Shown: one piece after another, positions 1 through 6,786 of the stretch
How the letters are laid out: each line of letters starts with the position of its first letter
Position numbering within the stretch: position 1 is the first letter of the stretch
Assembly (NCBI GenBank): GCA_035622975.1
Contig: DASPUH010000057.1
Span: 1-24,120, forward strand
DNA length: 24,120 nt
Direction of reading: 5' to 3'
Origin: DASPUH01 sp035622975
GTDB lineage: Bacteria; Chloroflexota; Limnocylindria; Limnocylindrales; CSP1-4
Notes under the pieces: model-generated
The model's input: only the letters and a program-made list of their open reading frames with translations
The model's database searches: none
What the model was told of the DNA's origin: nothing
Translations under genes and position numbers: made by a program

Positions 1-834
1 GATGACGCGCGCCCCGGCCTGCTGCATGGCGCACGCCTGCTGCGCCATGACCGCTGGTTCGGAGCGGTAGACGGCGCACATGTCGACCAGCTCCGGCATG
101 CCCGCGTTGGACTTCGCGACCAGCAGCGCTCCCGGCGCGGCGGCGTGCATGCGGGTCATGACCGGCACCATCTCCTCCGGCCCGTTGCCGCAGTTGCCGC
201 CGACGGCGTCCACGCCCAGGGCCATGAGGGCCATCACGGCCTGCTCGGGTGAGACGCCCATCATGGTGTGGCCGCGGGTATCGAAGGTCATGGTGGCGAT
301 GATGGGCACGGCCGGGTCGGCCCGACGGACACCGGCGATGGCGGCCGTGATCTCCGCCAGGTCGGACATCGTCTCGATCCACAGCAGGTCGGCCCCACCG
401 GCCAGGAGAGCGGCCGCCTGTTCGGCGAAGATGTCGACCGCCTCACCGGGCTCGAGCGTGCCCAGCGGCGCCATGATCTGGCCGGACGGCCCCATGTCAC
501 CGGCCACGAGCGCCCGCCCGCCGGCGGCGGCGACCTCCGAGCGGAGGAGCACGGCGGCGGTCCGGTTGATCTCCGCCACGCGCCCCTCCAGGTTGTGCAT
601 CCCCAGGCGAGCCCGGTTGGCCCCGAAGGTGTTGGTCATCACGATCCGGGCGCCGGCGTCCAGATAGCCCCGGTGGATGCGCCGGACCACGTCAGGGCGG
701 TCGAAGTTCCAGACCTCCGGCGGGTCGCCGAACTGGAGGCCGGCGGCGAAGAGCATCGTGCCCATCGCCCCGTCCGCAAGGATGGGGCCGCCCTCATCCA
801 GAAGCCCCTGCCACCGGTCACGCACGCCCGCCAT
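1..834 (-). CDS. Homocysteine S-methyltransferase family protein (partial, C-terminus beyond the left edge)
   Basis: Seen: an uninterrupted frame of 278 codons from ATG at 834 to the window edge. It starts MAGVRDRWQG and has the N-terminal barrel signatures DGAMGT (residues 21-26), TNTFGANR (67-74), GDMGPSGQ (112-119), and GGNCGNGPEE (212-221) with the first zinc-ligand Cys at 215. The second ligand pair, normally a GGCCGT motif near residues 280-290, would lie outside the window. Known for the family: a zinc-activated homocysteine thiolate takes a methyl group from a donor such as betaine, S-methylmethionine or, in MetH, methyltetrahydrofolate, giving methionine in the cytoplasm. The donor cannot be read from this part. 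It follows the peptidase gene on the same strand after 39 bp. A TATCAT box (838-833) sits 7 nt before an in-frame GTG at 825, so a leaderless start three codons downstream is an alternative. There is no clear Shine-Dalgarno for either start. Confidence 0.9.
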   Translation of the reverse strand, partial: MAGVRDRWQGLLDEGGPILADGAMGTMLFAAGLQFGDPPEVWNFDRPDVVRRIHRGYLDAGARIVMTNTFGANRARLGMHNLEGRVAEINRTAAVLLRSEVAAAGGRALVAGDMGPSGQIMAPLGTLEPGEAVDIFAEQAAALLAGGADLLWIETMSDLAEITAAIAGVRRADPAVPIIATMTFDTRGHTMMGVSPEQAVMALMALGVDAVGGNCGNGPEEMVPVMTRMHAAAPGALLVAKSNAGMPELVDMCAVYRSEPAVMAQQACAMQQAGARVI

Positions 835-838
835 GATA
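833..838 (-). promoter_or_regulatory. Candidate -10 box TATCAT for the homocysteine methyltransferase gene
   Basis: The minus strand reads TATCAT at 838-833, then seven bases, then GTG at 825. This matches the TANNNT-to-start spacing of other genes in this window. The box overlaps the ATG at 834, so if it is real the GTG at 825 is the start. No -35 is recognisable. Confidence 0.35.
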
Positions 839-873
839 GAAGCGTGGCGGCCCGGACCGCGCCGCCCCGCTGG

Positions 874-1593
874 CTAGGGATCGCCGGGGTCGGGGACGAT
901 CGAGGCGTCGATCGTCTTCCATGCCTCCCACACGGCCGACAGGTAGCTGAACGGCATGGTGAAGTCGCCGCCGTGGCCCCACCGCCGCCCCCAGGAGTTG
1001 CGGACCAGGAAGCCGCTCGCCTGGTCCCAGCCGTGCAGCAGCACGGCGTGCCCACCGACCGGCTCACCAGTCGGCGGCGGCAGGGTGCCATCCCGGGCCG
1101 GGCTGAACCACGCGTCGTACCACGCCATCGCCAGCACCAGCGGCCCGAACTGCATGAGAGCCGCCTGGAGGGCGGCGATCTCCACGGGACAGCGGTAGTA
1201 GGCCCTGATCTCGTAGCGCCGGGGGTCAGGCCCTCCGCCCGCCAGTGCGTTGATGCCTTCCCGGCGCAGCACGCGCAGGGCCACCCGCGGCTGCGTGCCT
1301 TCCTCGCTGGGGAACCCGTCGACCTCCTTGCAGCGCTTGTACAGGCCGTCCGCGTCGAACGCGATCCAGCCCGGCGGCTCGGTCGGGTCGTGCGCCTCCT
1401 CGTAGCTCTTCATCGCCGCACACGCGTAGGCCACGCATTCAGGGGTCTCACCCTGGTCCATGACCGGCGGAAGCGGCTGGCAGTCGAACCGCGACGGCAG
1501 CGGCGTCGCCGACGGCCGCAACAGTCGCTCCAGGCGCAGGTCCCGCTCGTCCGGCCCTGATGGGATGGCCCCGAGGCCATAGGTCGTGCCCAT
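874..1593 (-). CDS. Papain-like (C1 family) cysteine peptidase without propeptide
   Basis: Seen: 239 residues with the C1 catalytic set in order. The oxyanion Gln47 and nucleophile Cys53 lie in DQGETPECVAYAC, His182 in GGHAVLLHGWD, and Asn199 in VRNSWGRRWGHGGDF. The usual QGxCGSCW is degenerate (QGETPEC), which is common in bacterial short C1 peptidases. There is no signal peptide, no membrane segment and no N-terminal inhibitor propeptide, so a cytoplasmic enzyme or one exported by a non-classical route is expected. The start is ATG at 1593; the leader carries CAGGAGGGC about 9 nt upstream. It has its own promoter (1674-1647) and the homocysteine methyltransferase gene lies 39 bp downstream on the same strand. 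The substrate is unknown. An unknown gene on the other strand starts about 165 bp away. Confidence 0.88.
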   Translation of the reverse strand: MGTTYGLGAIPSGPDERDLRLERLLRPSATPLPSRFDCQPLPPVMDQGETPECVAYACAAMKSYEEAHDPTEPPGWIAFDADGLYKRCKEVDGFPSEEGTQPRVALRVLRREGINALAGGGPDPRRYEIRAYYRCPVEIAALQAALMQFGPLVLAMAWYDAWFSPARDGTLPPPTGEPVGGHAVLLHGWDQASGFLVRNSWGRRWGHGGDFTMPFSYLSAVWEAWKTIDASIVPDPGDP

Positions 1594-1618
1594 CGTGCAG
1601 TGCCCTCCTGAGACATCC

Positions 1619-1635
1619 CCGTCGGTACCCGACGG
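1619..1635. repeat. Inverted repeat in the peptidase leader
   Basis: CCGTCGG at 1619-1625 and CCGACGG at 1629-1635 are exact reverse complements separated by TAC. The element lies just downstream of the predicted transcription start (about 1640) of the peptidase gene, so it could be a repressor operator or a small leader hairpin. No T-tract follows. Confidence 0.45.
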
Positions 1636-1646
1636 TCAGGGAGGGA

Positions 1647-1674
1647 AGTATAATAGGATTTGATTCTGCGTCAA
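1647..1674 (-). promoter_or_regulatory. Sigma-70-type promoter of the peptidase gene
   Basis: On the minus strand TTGACG (1674-1669) and TATACT (1652-1647) are separated by 16 bp, near the housekeeping consensus. The predicted start near 1640 gives a leader of about 47 nt to ATG 1593. The AT-rich patch stands out from the GC-rich surroundings. On the plus strand the same patch contains an exact TATAAT (1649-1654) without a recognisable -35, which may serve the divergent gene at 1759. Confidence 0.7.
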
Positions 1675-1758
1675 CCTCGTCCACGCGTGAGGCGTCGACC
1701 AGAGGGCGCGGGTCAGATGGCATTTGAATCGCGGCGAGGTAAGCGCAGGGAGGTTCGG

Positions 1759-2172
1759 ATGGACCAGCGATCTGGCACCGCGCTGGTGGCCTTGGACGAC
1801 GAGGCGCTGGTGGCTCAGCTGGCGGCCATCCTGGCGGCGGAGACCCAGGCCGCCGGTGGCGGCATCCCCGACCCGGGTCGGCTGCTCGATGACGCCCGAC
1901 GGCTACTCGCCCACTGGGACGCCGAGCTCTACGGCGCATGCTGCACGGACGACGCGGCCTACGCCGACCTCCGCGGCGAGGTCGGCGACATCGCCCGGGT
2001 CGCCGATGCACTCCTGGTGGACGCGCTGACGGGGGCCCTCGCGACCGCGTCCAGGCTGCCGCGTTCCGTCACACGGCTCATCGCCGCGTTCGCCGTCAAG
2101 CACGGGTTCGAGGCCGGGCGCGGCCTCGCTTGCGACGCCTGGGCGCGGGTCGTCGCGCCGGTCAGCCCTTGA
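1759..2172 (+). CDS. Hypothetical protein, 137 aa
   Basis: I do not recognise this protein. The start ATG at 1759 (MDQRSGTALV) is preceded by GGGAGGT at 1748-1754 with good spacing, and a plus-strand TATAAT lies at 1649-1654. The frame is open further upstream to a TTG at 1660, but that stretch is basic and looks non-coding. The product is Ala/Leu/Asp-rich and probably all-helical, with two adjacent cysteines (ACC, near residue 59) and no signal peptide or membrane segment. Its 3' end overlaps the convergent permease gene by 11 bp. The frame may be real but has no family support. Confidence 0.5.
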   Translation: MDQRSGTALVALDDEALVAQLAAILAAETQAAGGGIPDPGRLLDDARRLLAHWDAELYGACCTDDAAYADLRGEVGDIARVADALLVDALTGALATASRLPRSVTRLIAAFAVKHGFEAGRGLACDAWARVVAPVSP

Positions 2173-3061
2173 CCGCGCCGCCGGTCAGGCCCCGGACGAA
2201 GTAGCGTTGCAGCAGGGCGAACACCACCAGCGGCAGGGCCATCGCGATGAAGGCTGCCGCGGCGAGGTAGTTGGCACCATTGCCGAACGAACTGACTAGG
2301 CCGGCCAGGTTCTGGGTCAGGGGCTGGTTCGTCACGTTCGAGCCGATGTAGATCAGCGCGACGAGCAGGTCGTTCCACACGAACAGGAACTGGAAGATCG
2401 CCAGCGCGGCCACGGCCGGGATGCTCATCGGCAGCGCCAGGCGGAAGAAGCGGGTGGCGTGCCCGGCCCCGTCGATCGAGGCCGACTCGAAGACCTCCTT
2501 GGGCAACTCGCCCATGAAGTTGCGCAGCACGAAGACGGCGAACGGCAGGCCGTAGCCGGTGTGAGCCAGCCAGACCGCCAGGAACTGACCGTTGAGGCCG
2601 AAGTTCTTGTACAGCCCCAGGATCGGGATGAACGTGGACTGGAGCGGCACGACCAGCAGGCCGACCACGATGACGAACAGGACGTCGCGGCCCGGGAAGC
2701 GCATCCACGAGAACGCGTACGCGGCGAACGCGGCCACGAAGATGGGGATGATGGTGGCCGGGATGGTGATGAAGAGGCTGTTGACGAACGCCGCCCCCAG
2801 GCCGTTCTGAGCCAGGACGTAGGCGTAGTTGTCGGTCGACAGGTTGCTCGGCGGGAAGAGGGCCGTCCACCACCCGGTGGTGATGGCGTCCTGCTGGCTG
2901 CGGAACGAGTTGACCAGCAGGCCGATCGTCGGGATCAGCCAGATGATCATCAGGGCCACGATGACGATGTGGGTGGGCAGGCTTCCCAGGTTGAAGCGGC
3001 GCGCCCCCCGCGGGCGCGATGTCACATCGACCGGCGGCGCGACGACGGGTGCCGCGGTCAT
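2162..3061 (-). CDS. Carbohydrate ABC transporter permease, MalG type
   Basis: Seen: 299 residues from ATG 3061 (MTAAPVVAPP), with a short cytoplasmic N-terminus and about six membrane segments. The first begins near residue 32 (IVIVALMIIWLIP). The EAA loop ESASIDGAGHATRF, followed by LALP, contacts the ATPase. The length and pattern are those of MalG-like permeases of the CUT1 class. The start overlaps the stop of the MalF-type gene by 4 bp (ATGA), so the two subunits are translationally coupled. Known: MalF/MalG heterodimers form the channel for an oligosaccharide delivered by a lipoprotein binder and powered by a MalK/MsmK ATPase, here probably the gene at 8222. The neighbouring treT-like gene suggests trehalose or maltose as substrate, which is inference. 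The gene ends convergently against the small gene at 1759. Confidence 0.93.
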   Translation of the reverse strand: MTAAPVVAPPVDVTSRPRGARRFNLGSLPTHIVIVALMIIWLIPTIGLLVNSFRSQQDAITTGWWTALFPPSNLSTDNYAYVLAQNGLGAAFVNSLFITIPATIIPIFVAAFAAYAFSWMRFPGRDVLFVIVVGLLVVPLQSTFIPILGLYKNFGLNGQFLAVWLAHTGYGLPFAVFVLRNFMGELPKEVFESASIDGAGHATRFFRLALPMSIPAVAALAIFQFLFVWNDLLVALIYIGSNVTNQPLTQNLAGLVSSFGNGANYLAAAAFIAMALPLVVFALLQRYFVRGLTGGAVKG

Positions 3062-4035
3062 CGGGCCACCTCCTGGGTGCGGAAACGACGCACGTTGATG
3101 GCCATCACCGGCACGATCGCCAGCAGCAGGATGACCGCCACAGCGCTGGCCCGGCCGAAGTTGCCGTCGGTGAACATCTCGCGGTACATCGTGTAGGCGA
3201 TGACACCGGTGTCGTACTGCCCGCCGGTCATGACGTAGACGATGTCGAAGGCCTTCAGCGCGGTGATGATCATCGTCGTGGAGATCACCGCCAGGGTCGG
3301 CACGAGAAGCGGCAGGATGATCCGCCGGAAGACGTTCCACTCGGTCGCCCCGTCCACGCGAGCCGCCTCGAGCAGCTCCCGGCTGATGCCCTTGTACGCG
3401 GCCGAGATGATGACCATGGCGAAACCGGTCCACGCCCAGGCGAACACGATGATCAGGAGGATCGTGTTGAAGGCTGCGGTCGAGATGGTCAGCCAAGCCA
3501 GCGGGCCCGCACCCATCGTGCCGATGACCGCGTTAAGCGTGCCCGTCTGCGGCTGGCCCGCGGGCTGGTAGGCGAACATGAACTTCCAGATGGCGCCGGA
3601 GGCGGTGGCGCTGATGGCCAGCGGCACGAAGATCACGGCCTTGGCCAGCGCCTCATAGCGGACCCGGTCGACGAGGACCGCGATGACCAGGCCGAGGCCG
3701 ACGGTGATGGCCGTCAGCAGCACGACCCAGATGACGTTGTTGCGCAGCGACGTCAGGGCGTCAGGGCTGCCGATGAACCACTGGTAGTTGGCCAGGCCCA
3801 CGAAGTCCGAGCCGGCCTTGTTGTAGAAGCTGCGGATGATCGTGATCAGGGTCGGCCAGACGAGGAAGACCCCCAGGAACAGGAGAGCCGGCAGGAGCCA
3901 GACCCACGGCCGCACCCGCGGCTGGATCCGGTCGGGCACTGCCCGCAGGACCATCTCCGCGACGAGGATGTACCCCACGAGCACGCCGGGCACGCCGACC
4001 ACGACGATGATCGCGGTGAGCAGACGCGGGTCCAT
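3058..4035 (-). CDS. Carbohydrate ABC transporter permease, MalF type
   Basis: Seen: 325 residues from ATG 4035 with CAGGGAGA about 7 nt upstream. The N-terminus carries an extra hydrophobic segment (residues 7-28) before the conserved PWVWLLPALLFLGVFLVWP region. About seven membrane segments follow, with the EAA loop EAARVDGATEWNVFRRIILP near residue 220. This is the MalF partner of the CUT1 pair. The gene lies 79 bp downstream of the solute-binding protein gene, with a strong hairpin between them, and overlaps the MalG-type gene by 4 bp. It acts in the cytoplasmic membrane. Substrate inference is as for the rest of the cluster. Confidence 0.93.
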   Translation of the reverse strand: MDPRLLTAIIVVVGVPGVLVGYILVAEMVLRAVPDRIQPRVRPWVWLLPALLFLGVFLVWPTLITIIRSFYNKAGSDFVGLANYQWFIGSPDALTSLRNNVIWVVLLTAITVGLGLVIAVLVDRVRYEALAKAVIFVPLAISATASGAIWKFMFAYQPAGQPQTGTLNAVIGTMGAGPLAWLTISTAAFNTILLIIVFAWAWTGFAMVIISAAYKGISRELLEAARVDGATEWNVFRRIILPLLVPTLAVISTTMIITALKAFDIVYVMTGGQYDTGVIAYTMYREMFTDGNFGRASAVAVILLLAIVPVMAINVRRFRTQEVAR

Positions 4036-4061
4036 CGAAGTCTCCCTGCAGTCGATGGGCT

Positions 4062-4089
4062 GGGGGGCGCGCCGGTGAGCGCGCCCCCC
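4062..4089. repeat. Strong stem-loop between binding-protein and permease genes
   Basis: GGGGGGCGCGC (4062-4072) and GCGCGCCCCCC (4079-4089) form a perfect 11-bp stem with a 6-nt loop. It lies in the 79-bp gap between the binding-protein stop and the permease start. Transcription is leftward and no T-tract follows, so it is more likely a partial attenuator or 3'-end mRNA stabiliser that raises binding protein over permease than a full terminator. Confidence 0.7.
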
Positions 4090-4114
4090 GAATAAGGAGG
4101 AGCGGGGTCAGCGC

Positions 4115-5479
4115 CTACTGGCTGTAGGCGTCCGCTTGCGTCTTGTTCAGGTCGGACAGGATGGACGCCAACTGGTCGGGGTGCTGGACGTACTTGACGA
4201 CAGCGTCCTCGAAGGCCTGGTTCATCGCCGCCGGCATCAGGTCGGAAGCATCGAAGACGAAGATCTTGGCGCTGGCCAGGAGCTCCGCGGAGCGCTTGCT
4301 GACGTCGTCGGGATAGTCGGTCGCGTTCTTGTTGGCGGAGATGGCCCCGCCGATCTTGACCCAGATGTCCTGCGCGGGGGCCGTCACGAGGTACTTCATG
4401 AGGGACGCGGCCGCCGGCGTGTTGTGGAACATGCCGAACAGGTCGCCGGCGCCCTCGACGGCCCCGGTGTACTGGGTGTTGATGTCGGGGAAGGGGAAGA
4501 AGTTGTAGTCGACGCCCGACTGCTCCTTGGGGAATGCCCCCAGGCCCGTGATGAAGCTGGCCTGGTGCAGGAAGAGGCAGCCCGGCGGGCTCTTGAACAG
4601 CGGGTCGCCGGCGTTGGCGAAGTTGGTCGTGGCGATGGTGTTGGCGCCGCCATAGCTGTTGGCGACGATCTGGCCGAAGTCCTGCCAGGCCTTCATGATG
4701 GCCGGGTCATCCCACTTGGTCTTGCCCTGGTACCAGCTGTTGTAGACGTCCGGACCGGCCTCGCGCAGCACGAGGTCCTCGATCCAGTCGGTGCCCGGCC
4801 AGCCGGACGCGGCGCCGGACTCGATACCCAGACACCACGGCTTGGCGGCCTTGGAGGCATTGGCCGTGATGGCCGCCTGCAGGGCGTCCCATGTGGTCGG
4901 CGGGTTGGCCGAGAAGTCGTTGACCTTGGGGTCGTACCAGATCAGGCCCTTGATGGAGGTCTTGATGAAGACGCCCACCAGGGTGCCGTTGACCGTGCCG
5001 AGCTGGACGAGCGGGGCAGACGTCTCAGACGTGTAGGTGGGGACGTCAAGGACCTTGCTGAGGTCCTGCAGCGCCCCGGCCGCCGCGTACTCAGCCATCT
5101 GGCCCGGGCCGGGCAGGCCGGCGAGGTCGGGCAGCGTGCCGGCCGCGACACCTGTCGTCAGCACGGCGTCGATGTCGCGGGTACCGGTGTAGTCGACTTT
5201 GGCGCCGGTCTGGTCCTCCCACGGCTGGACCATCTTCAGGAAGGCAGTCTGCTCATCGCCGCTCCACGTGCCGATGACCGAGACGTGCTGCCCGCTCAGC
5301 GAGCCTCCGCCGCTGGAGCCGGCGGGGGTCGCCGTGGCGCCCCCACCCGGGGTCGCCGTGGGGGCAGCCGGCGTCGGTGTCGCGGTGCCACTTGAGGTAC
5401 AGGCGGCGGCCAGCAGCACGATGGACCCACTGAGGGCCCACCACGCCCGGTGGCCGCCTCGTTTCCGTGTCGTCGCCAT
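4115..5479 (-). CDS. Extracellular sugar-binding lipoprotein of the ABC transporter
   Basis: Seen: 454 residues from ATG 5479, preceded by AGGAGGT about 10 nt upstream. An upstream in-frame start would place extra residues before the signal peptide and is less likely. The signal peptide is type II: basic start MATTRKRGGHR, hydrophobic segment, lipobox LAAAC with Cys27. A Thr/Pro/Gly/Ser-rich tether (residues 28-60) precedes the globular family-1 binding domain, which starts at VSVIGTWSGDEQTAF. Its late region contains VEGAGDLFGMFHN and KYLVTAPAQDIW. Known: such lipoproteins capture sugar outside the membrane and hand it to the MalF/MalG pair. The gene lies 35 bp after lacI, so both probably share the promoter upstream of lacI. 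Trehalose or maltose is the favoured ligand from context only. Confidence 0.93.
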   Translation of the reverse strand: MATTRKRGGHRAWWALSGSIVLLAAACTSSGTATPTPAAPTATPGGGATATPAGSSGGGSLSGQHVSVIGTWSGDEQTAFLKMVQPWEDQTGAKVDYTGTRDIDAVLTTGVAAGTLPDLAGLPGPGQMAEYAAAGALQDLSKVLDVPTYTSETSAPLVQLGTVNGTLVGVFIKTSIKGLIWYDPKVNDFSANPPTTWDALQAAITANASKAAKPWCLGIESGAASGWPGTDWIEDLVLREAGPDVYNSWYQGKTKWDDPAIMKAWQDFGQIVANSYGGANTIATTNFANAGDPLFKSPPGCLFLHQASFITGLGAFPKEQSGVDYNFFPFPDINTQYTGAVEGAGDLFGMFHNTPAAASLMKYLVTAPAQDIWVKIGGAISANKNATDYPDDVSKRSAELLASAKIFVFDASDLMPAAMNQAFEDAVVKYVQHPDQLASILSDLNKTQADAYSQ

Positions 5480-5514
5480 GGTTCGCGTGACCTCCTCTGT
5501 CGGCCGCCCGACTC

Positions 5515-6642
5515 TCACGGTCGGCCGTCTCGCCTGCTGCGCGCATCGCCGTGCGCGGTCGGTGACGCAGCCGGGACCTCCGGCGCGCCCTGGGGGGTGG
5601 GGATGGGCCGGCGGGTGCCGGCACGGTAGGGGGAGGTGGAGGCGCGCACGACGAGTGTCGTGGCGAGGGTGGTCTGGGATGCGACAGCGCCGCCGCGGAC
5701 CCTGTCGACGAGCACTTGGCCGGCCGTCGCGCCGAGTTCGAAGGCCGGCAGGTGGATGGTCGTGAGCGGGGGGTCGAAGAAGGCCGCCAGCGGCACATCG
5801 TCAAAGCCCACGACGGAAACGTCGCCCGGTACCTCGAGGCCGGCCTGACGCAGGGCCGCGATGGCCCCCACCGCGACCGTGTCGCTGGCCACGAAGACGG
5901 CGCTGAAGTGGCGGCCACGGGCCAGCAGCTGGGCCATCGCCCGATGGCCGCTCGCGGCATCGAAGTCACCCTCGGCGAGGAGCGTCGCATCGGCCGTCAG
6001 GCCGGCCTCCCGCAGCGCCGCGCGGTAGCCCTCGACGCGGTCGGCCGCCGCCGTGTAGGCCAGTGGCGCGTTGGTGATGCAGGCGACCTGGCGGTGGCCG
6101 AGGCTGATGAGGTGCTCCACGGCATCGCGGGCACCCGCGTGGTTGTCGACATCGACGCTTGGCACGACCGCCTCAGAGAGCGTCCCCTGCAGGACGATCG
6201 GCAGCGCCGCACTGGCCGGGTCCCGCAGCACGACGTCATCAGCCCGCGGGCCCGAGATGACCAGGCCGTCGACCTGCCGCGACTGGAGCAGGTCGGTGTA
6301 GCCATCCGGACCGGGCGCCATCGTCTCCACCAGCACCCGGAACCCGGAGCCGCGGGCCACGGTCGCCAGACCACGCAGCGTCTCCGCCAGCAGCGCGTCC
6401 ACGGCCACCTGCTCGGGCGCCTGGTGCATCACCAGGCCGAGCGTTCGGCTGGCGCCGCCTGCCAGCTGCCGCGCCGGCTCATGGGGGTGATAGCCCAGCT
6501 CGATCGCCGCCGCCCGGACGCGCCGTCGCGTGGCCTCGCTGATCAGCACGTCCTGTCGCTCGTTGAGCACGAAGGAAACCGTCGTGCGGGACACACCCGC
6601 CAGGCGCGCCACATCCTTGCTCGTCGCGCGATCCTGCCTCAC
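5515..6642 (-). CDS. LacI-family transcriptional regulator of the sugar cluster
   Basis: Seen: 375 residues from GTG 6642. The N-terminal helix-turn-helix is SKDVARLAGVSRTTVSFVLN (residues 8-27), followed by the hinge region ending near GYHPHEPARQLAGG. A periplasmic-binding-like effector domain follows, with typical blocks VDGLVISGP, VDVDNHAGARDAVEHLISLG, VFVASDTVAVGAIAALRQAG and VSVVGFDDVPLAAFF. The last 40 residues are a Pro/Ala/Arg-rich tail beyond the normal end. Known: LacI-type repressors bind palindromes with a central CG and release on sugar binding. Two such palindromes lie at 6706-6733, between this gene and the divergent treT-like gene, so it probably controls both arms and itself. 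The Shine-Dalgarno is weak (GGCGAGG, or GAGGAGG farther out). The effector is likely trehalose or a related sugar. Confidence 0.93.
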   Translation of the reverse strand: MRQDRATSKDVARLAGVSRTTVSFVLNERQDVLISEATRRRVRAAAIELGYHPHEPARQLAGGASRTLGLVMHQAPEQVAVDALLAETLRGLATVARGSGFRVLVETMAPGPDGYTDLLQSRQVDGLVISGPRADDVVLRDPASAALPIVLQGTLSEAVVPSVDVDNHAGARDAVEHLISLGHRQVACITNAPLAYTAAADRVEGYRAALREAGLTADATLLAEGDFDAASGHRAMAQLLARGRHFSAVFVASDTVAVGAIAALRQAGLEVPGDVSVVGFDDVPLAAFFDPPLTTIHLPAFELGATAGQVLVDRVRGGAVASQTTLATTLVVRASTSPYRAGTRRPIPTPQGAPEVPAASPTAHGDARSRRDGRP

Positions 6643-6679
6643 CTGGCCTCGCCGCCCTCCTCGCCGCGGGGTCGACCCC

Positions 6680-6760
6680 TTGACCAGCGGCCTTCGGGGT
6701 CCGAAACTAACGCGCGTTAGTAACGCGTGTTAGCGAACCATATGGCGGGCCCCGTGTCAA
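6680..6760. promoter_or_regulatory. Divergent promoter region of lacI and the treT-like gene
   Basis: On the minus strand a perfect -35 TTGACA lies at 6760-6755; at 17 bp the -10 would be TTCGCT (6737-6732), which is weak and abuts the operators. On the plus strand TTGACC lies at 6680-6685; at 17 bp the -10 would be GAAACT, overlapping the first operator. Both layouts put the operators on RNA polymerase contact sites. The -35 boxes are clear; the -10 boxes are guesses. Confidence 0.4.
6706..6733. promoter_or_regulatory. Tandem LacI-type operators
   Basis: ACTAACGCGCGTTAGT at 6706-6721 is a perfect 16-bp palindrome with a central CG. A second copy, GTAACGCGTGTTAG at 6720-6733, matches CTAACGCGCGTTAG at 12 of 14 positions. 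The copies sit 13 bp apart and share one base. They lie 64 bp from the lacI start and 53 bp from the treT start, in the spot expected for dual control by the adjacent LacI-family protein. Confidence 0.82.
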
Positions 6761-6786
6761 GATGCCTGCCCAAGGAGGGCTAGTCG

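Noticed and set aside
268..1560. A 430-codon open frame on the plus strand across the left two genes
   Set aside because: It is antisense to the homocysteine methyltransferase and peptidase genes, whose motifs are clear; the antisense product is His/Arg/Gly-rich without any family pattern. High GC makes such frames common.
3062..3496. Extension of the MalG-type permease frame far upstream
   Set aside because: The extra residues are antisense-like low-complexity sequence overlapping the MalF-type gene in another frame. The ATG at 3061 overlaps the upstream stop by 4 bp and begins a normal permease.
4115..5518. Earlier in-frame start (5518) for the binding lipoprotein
   Set aside because: It would put 13 charged residues before the signal peptide and overlap the lacI stop. 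ATG 5479 has the AGGAGGT site.
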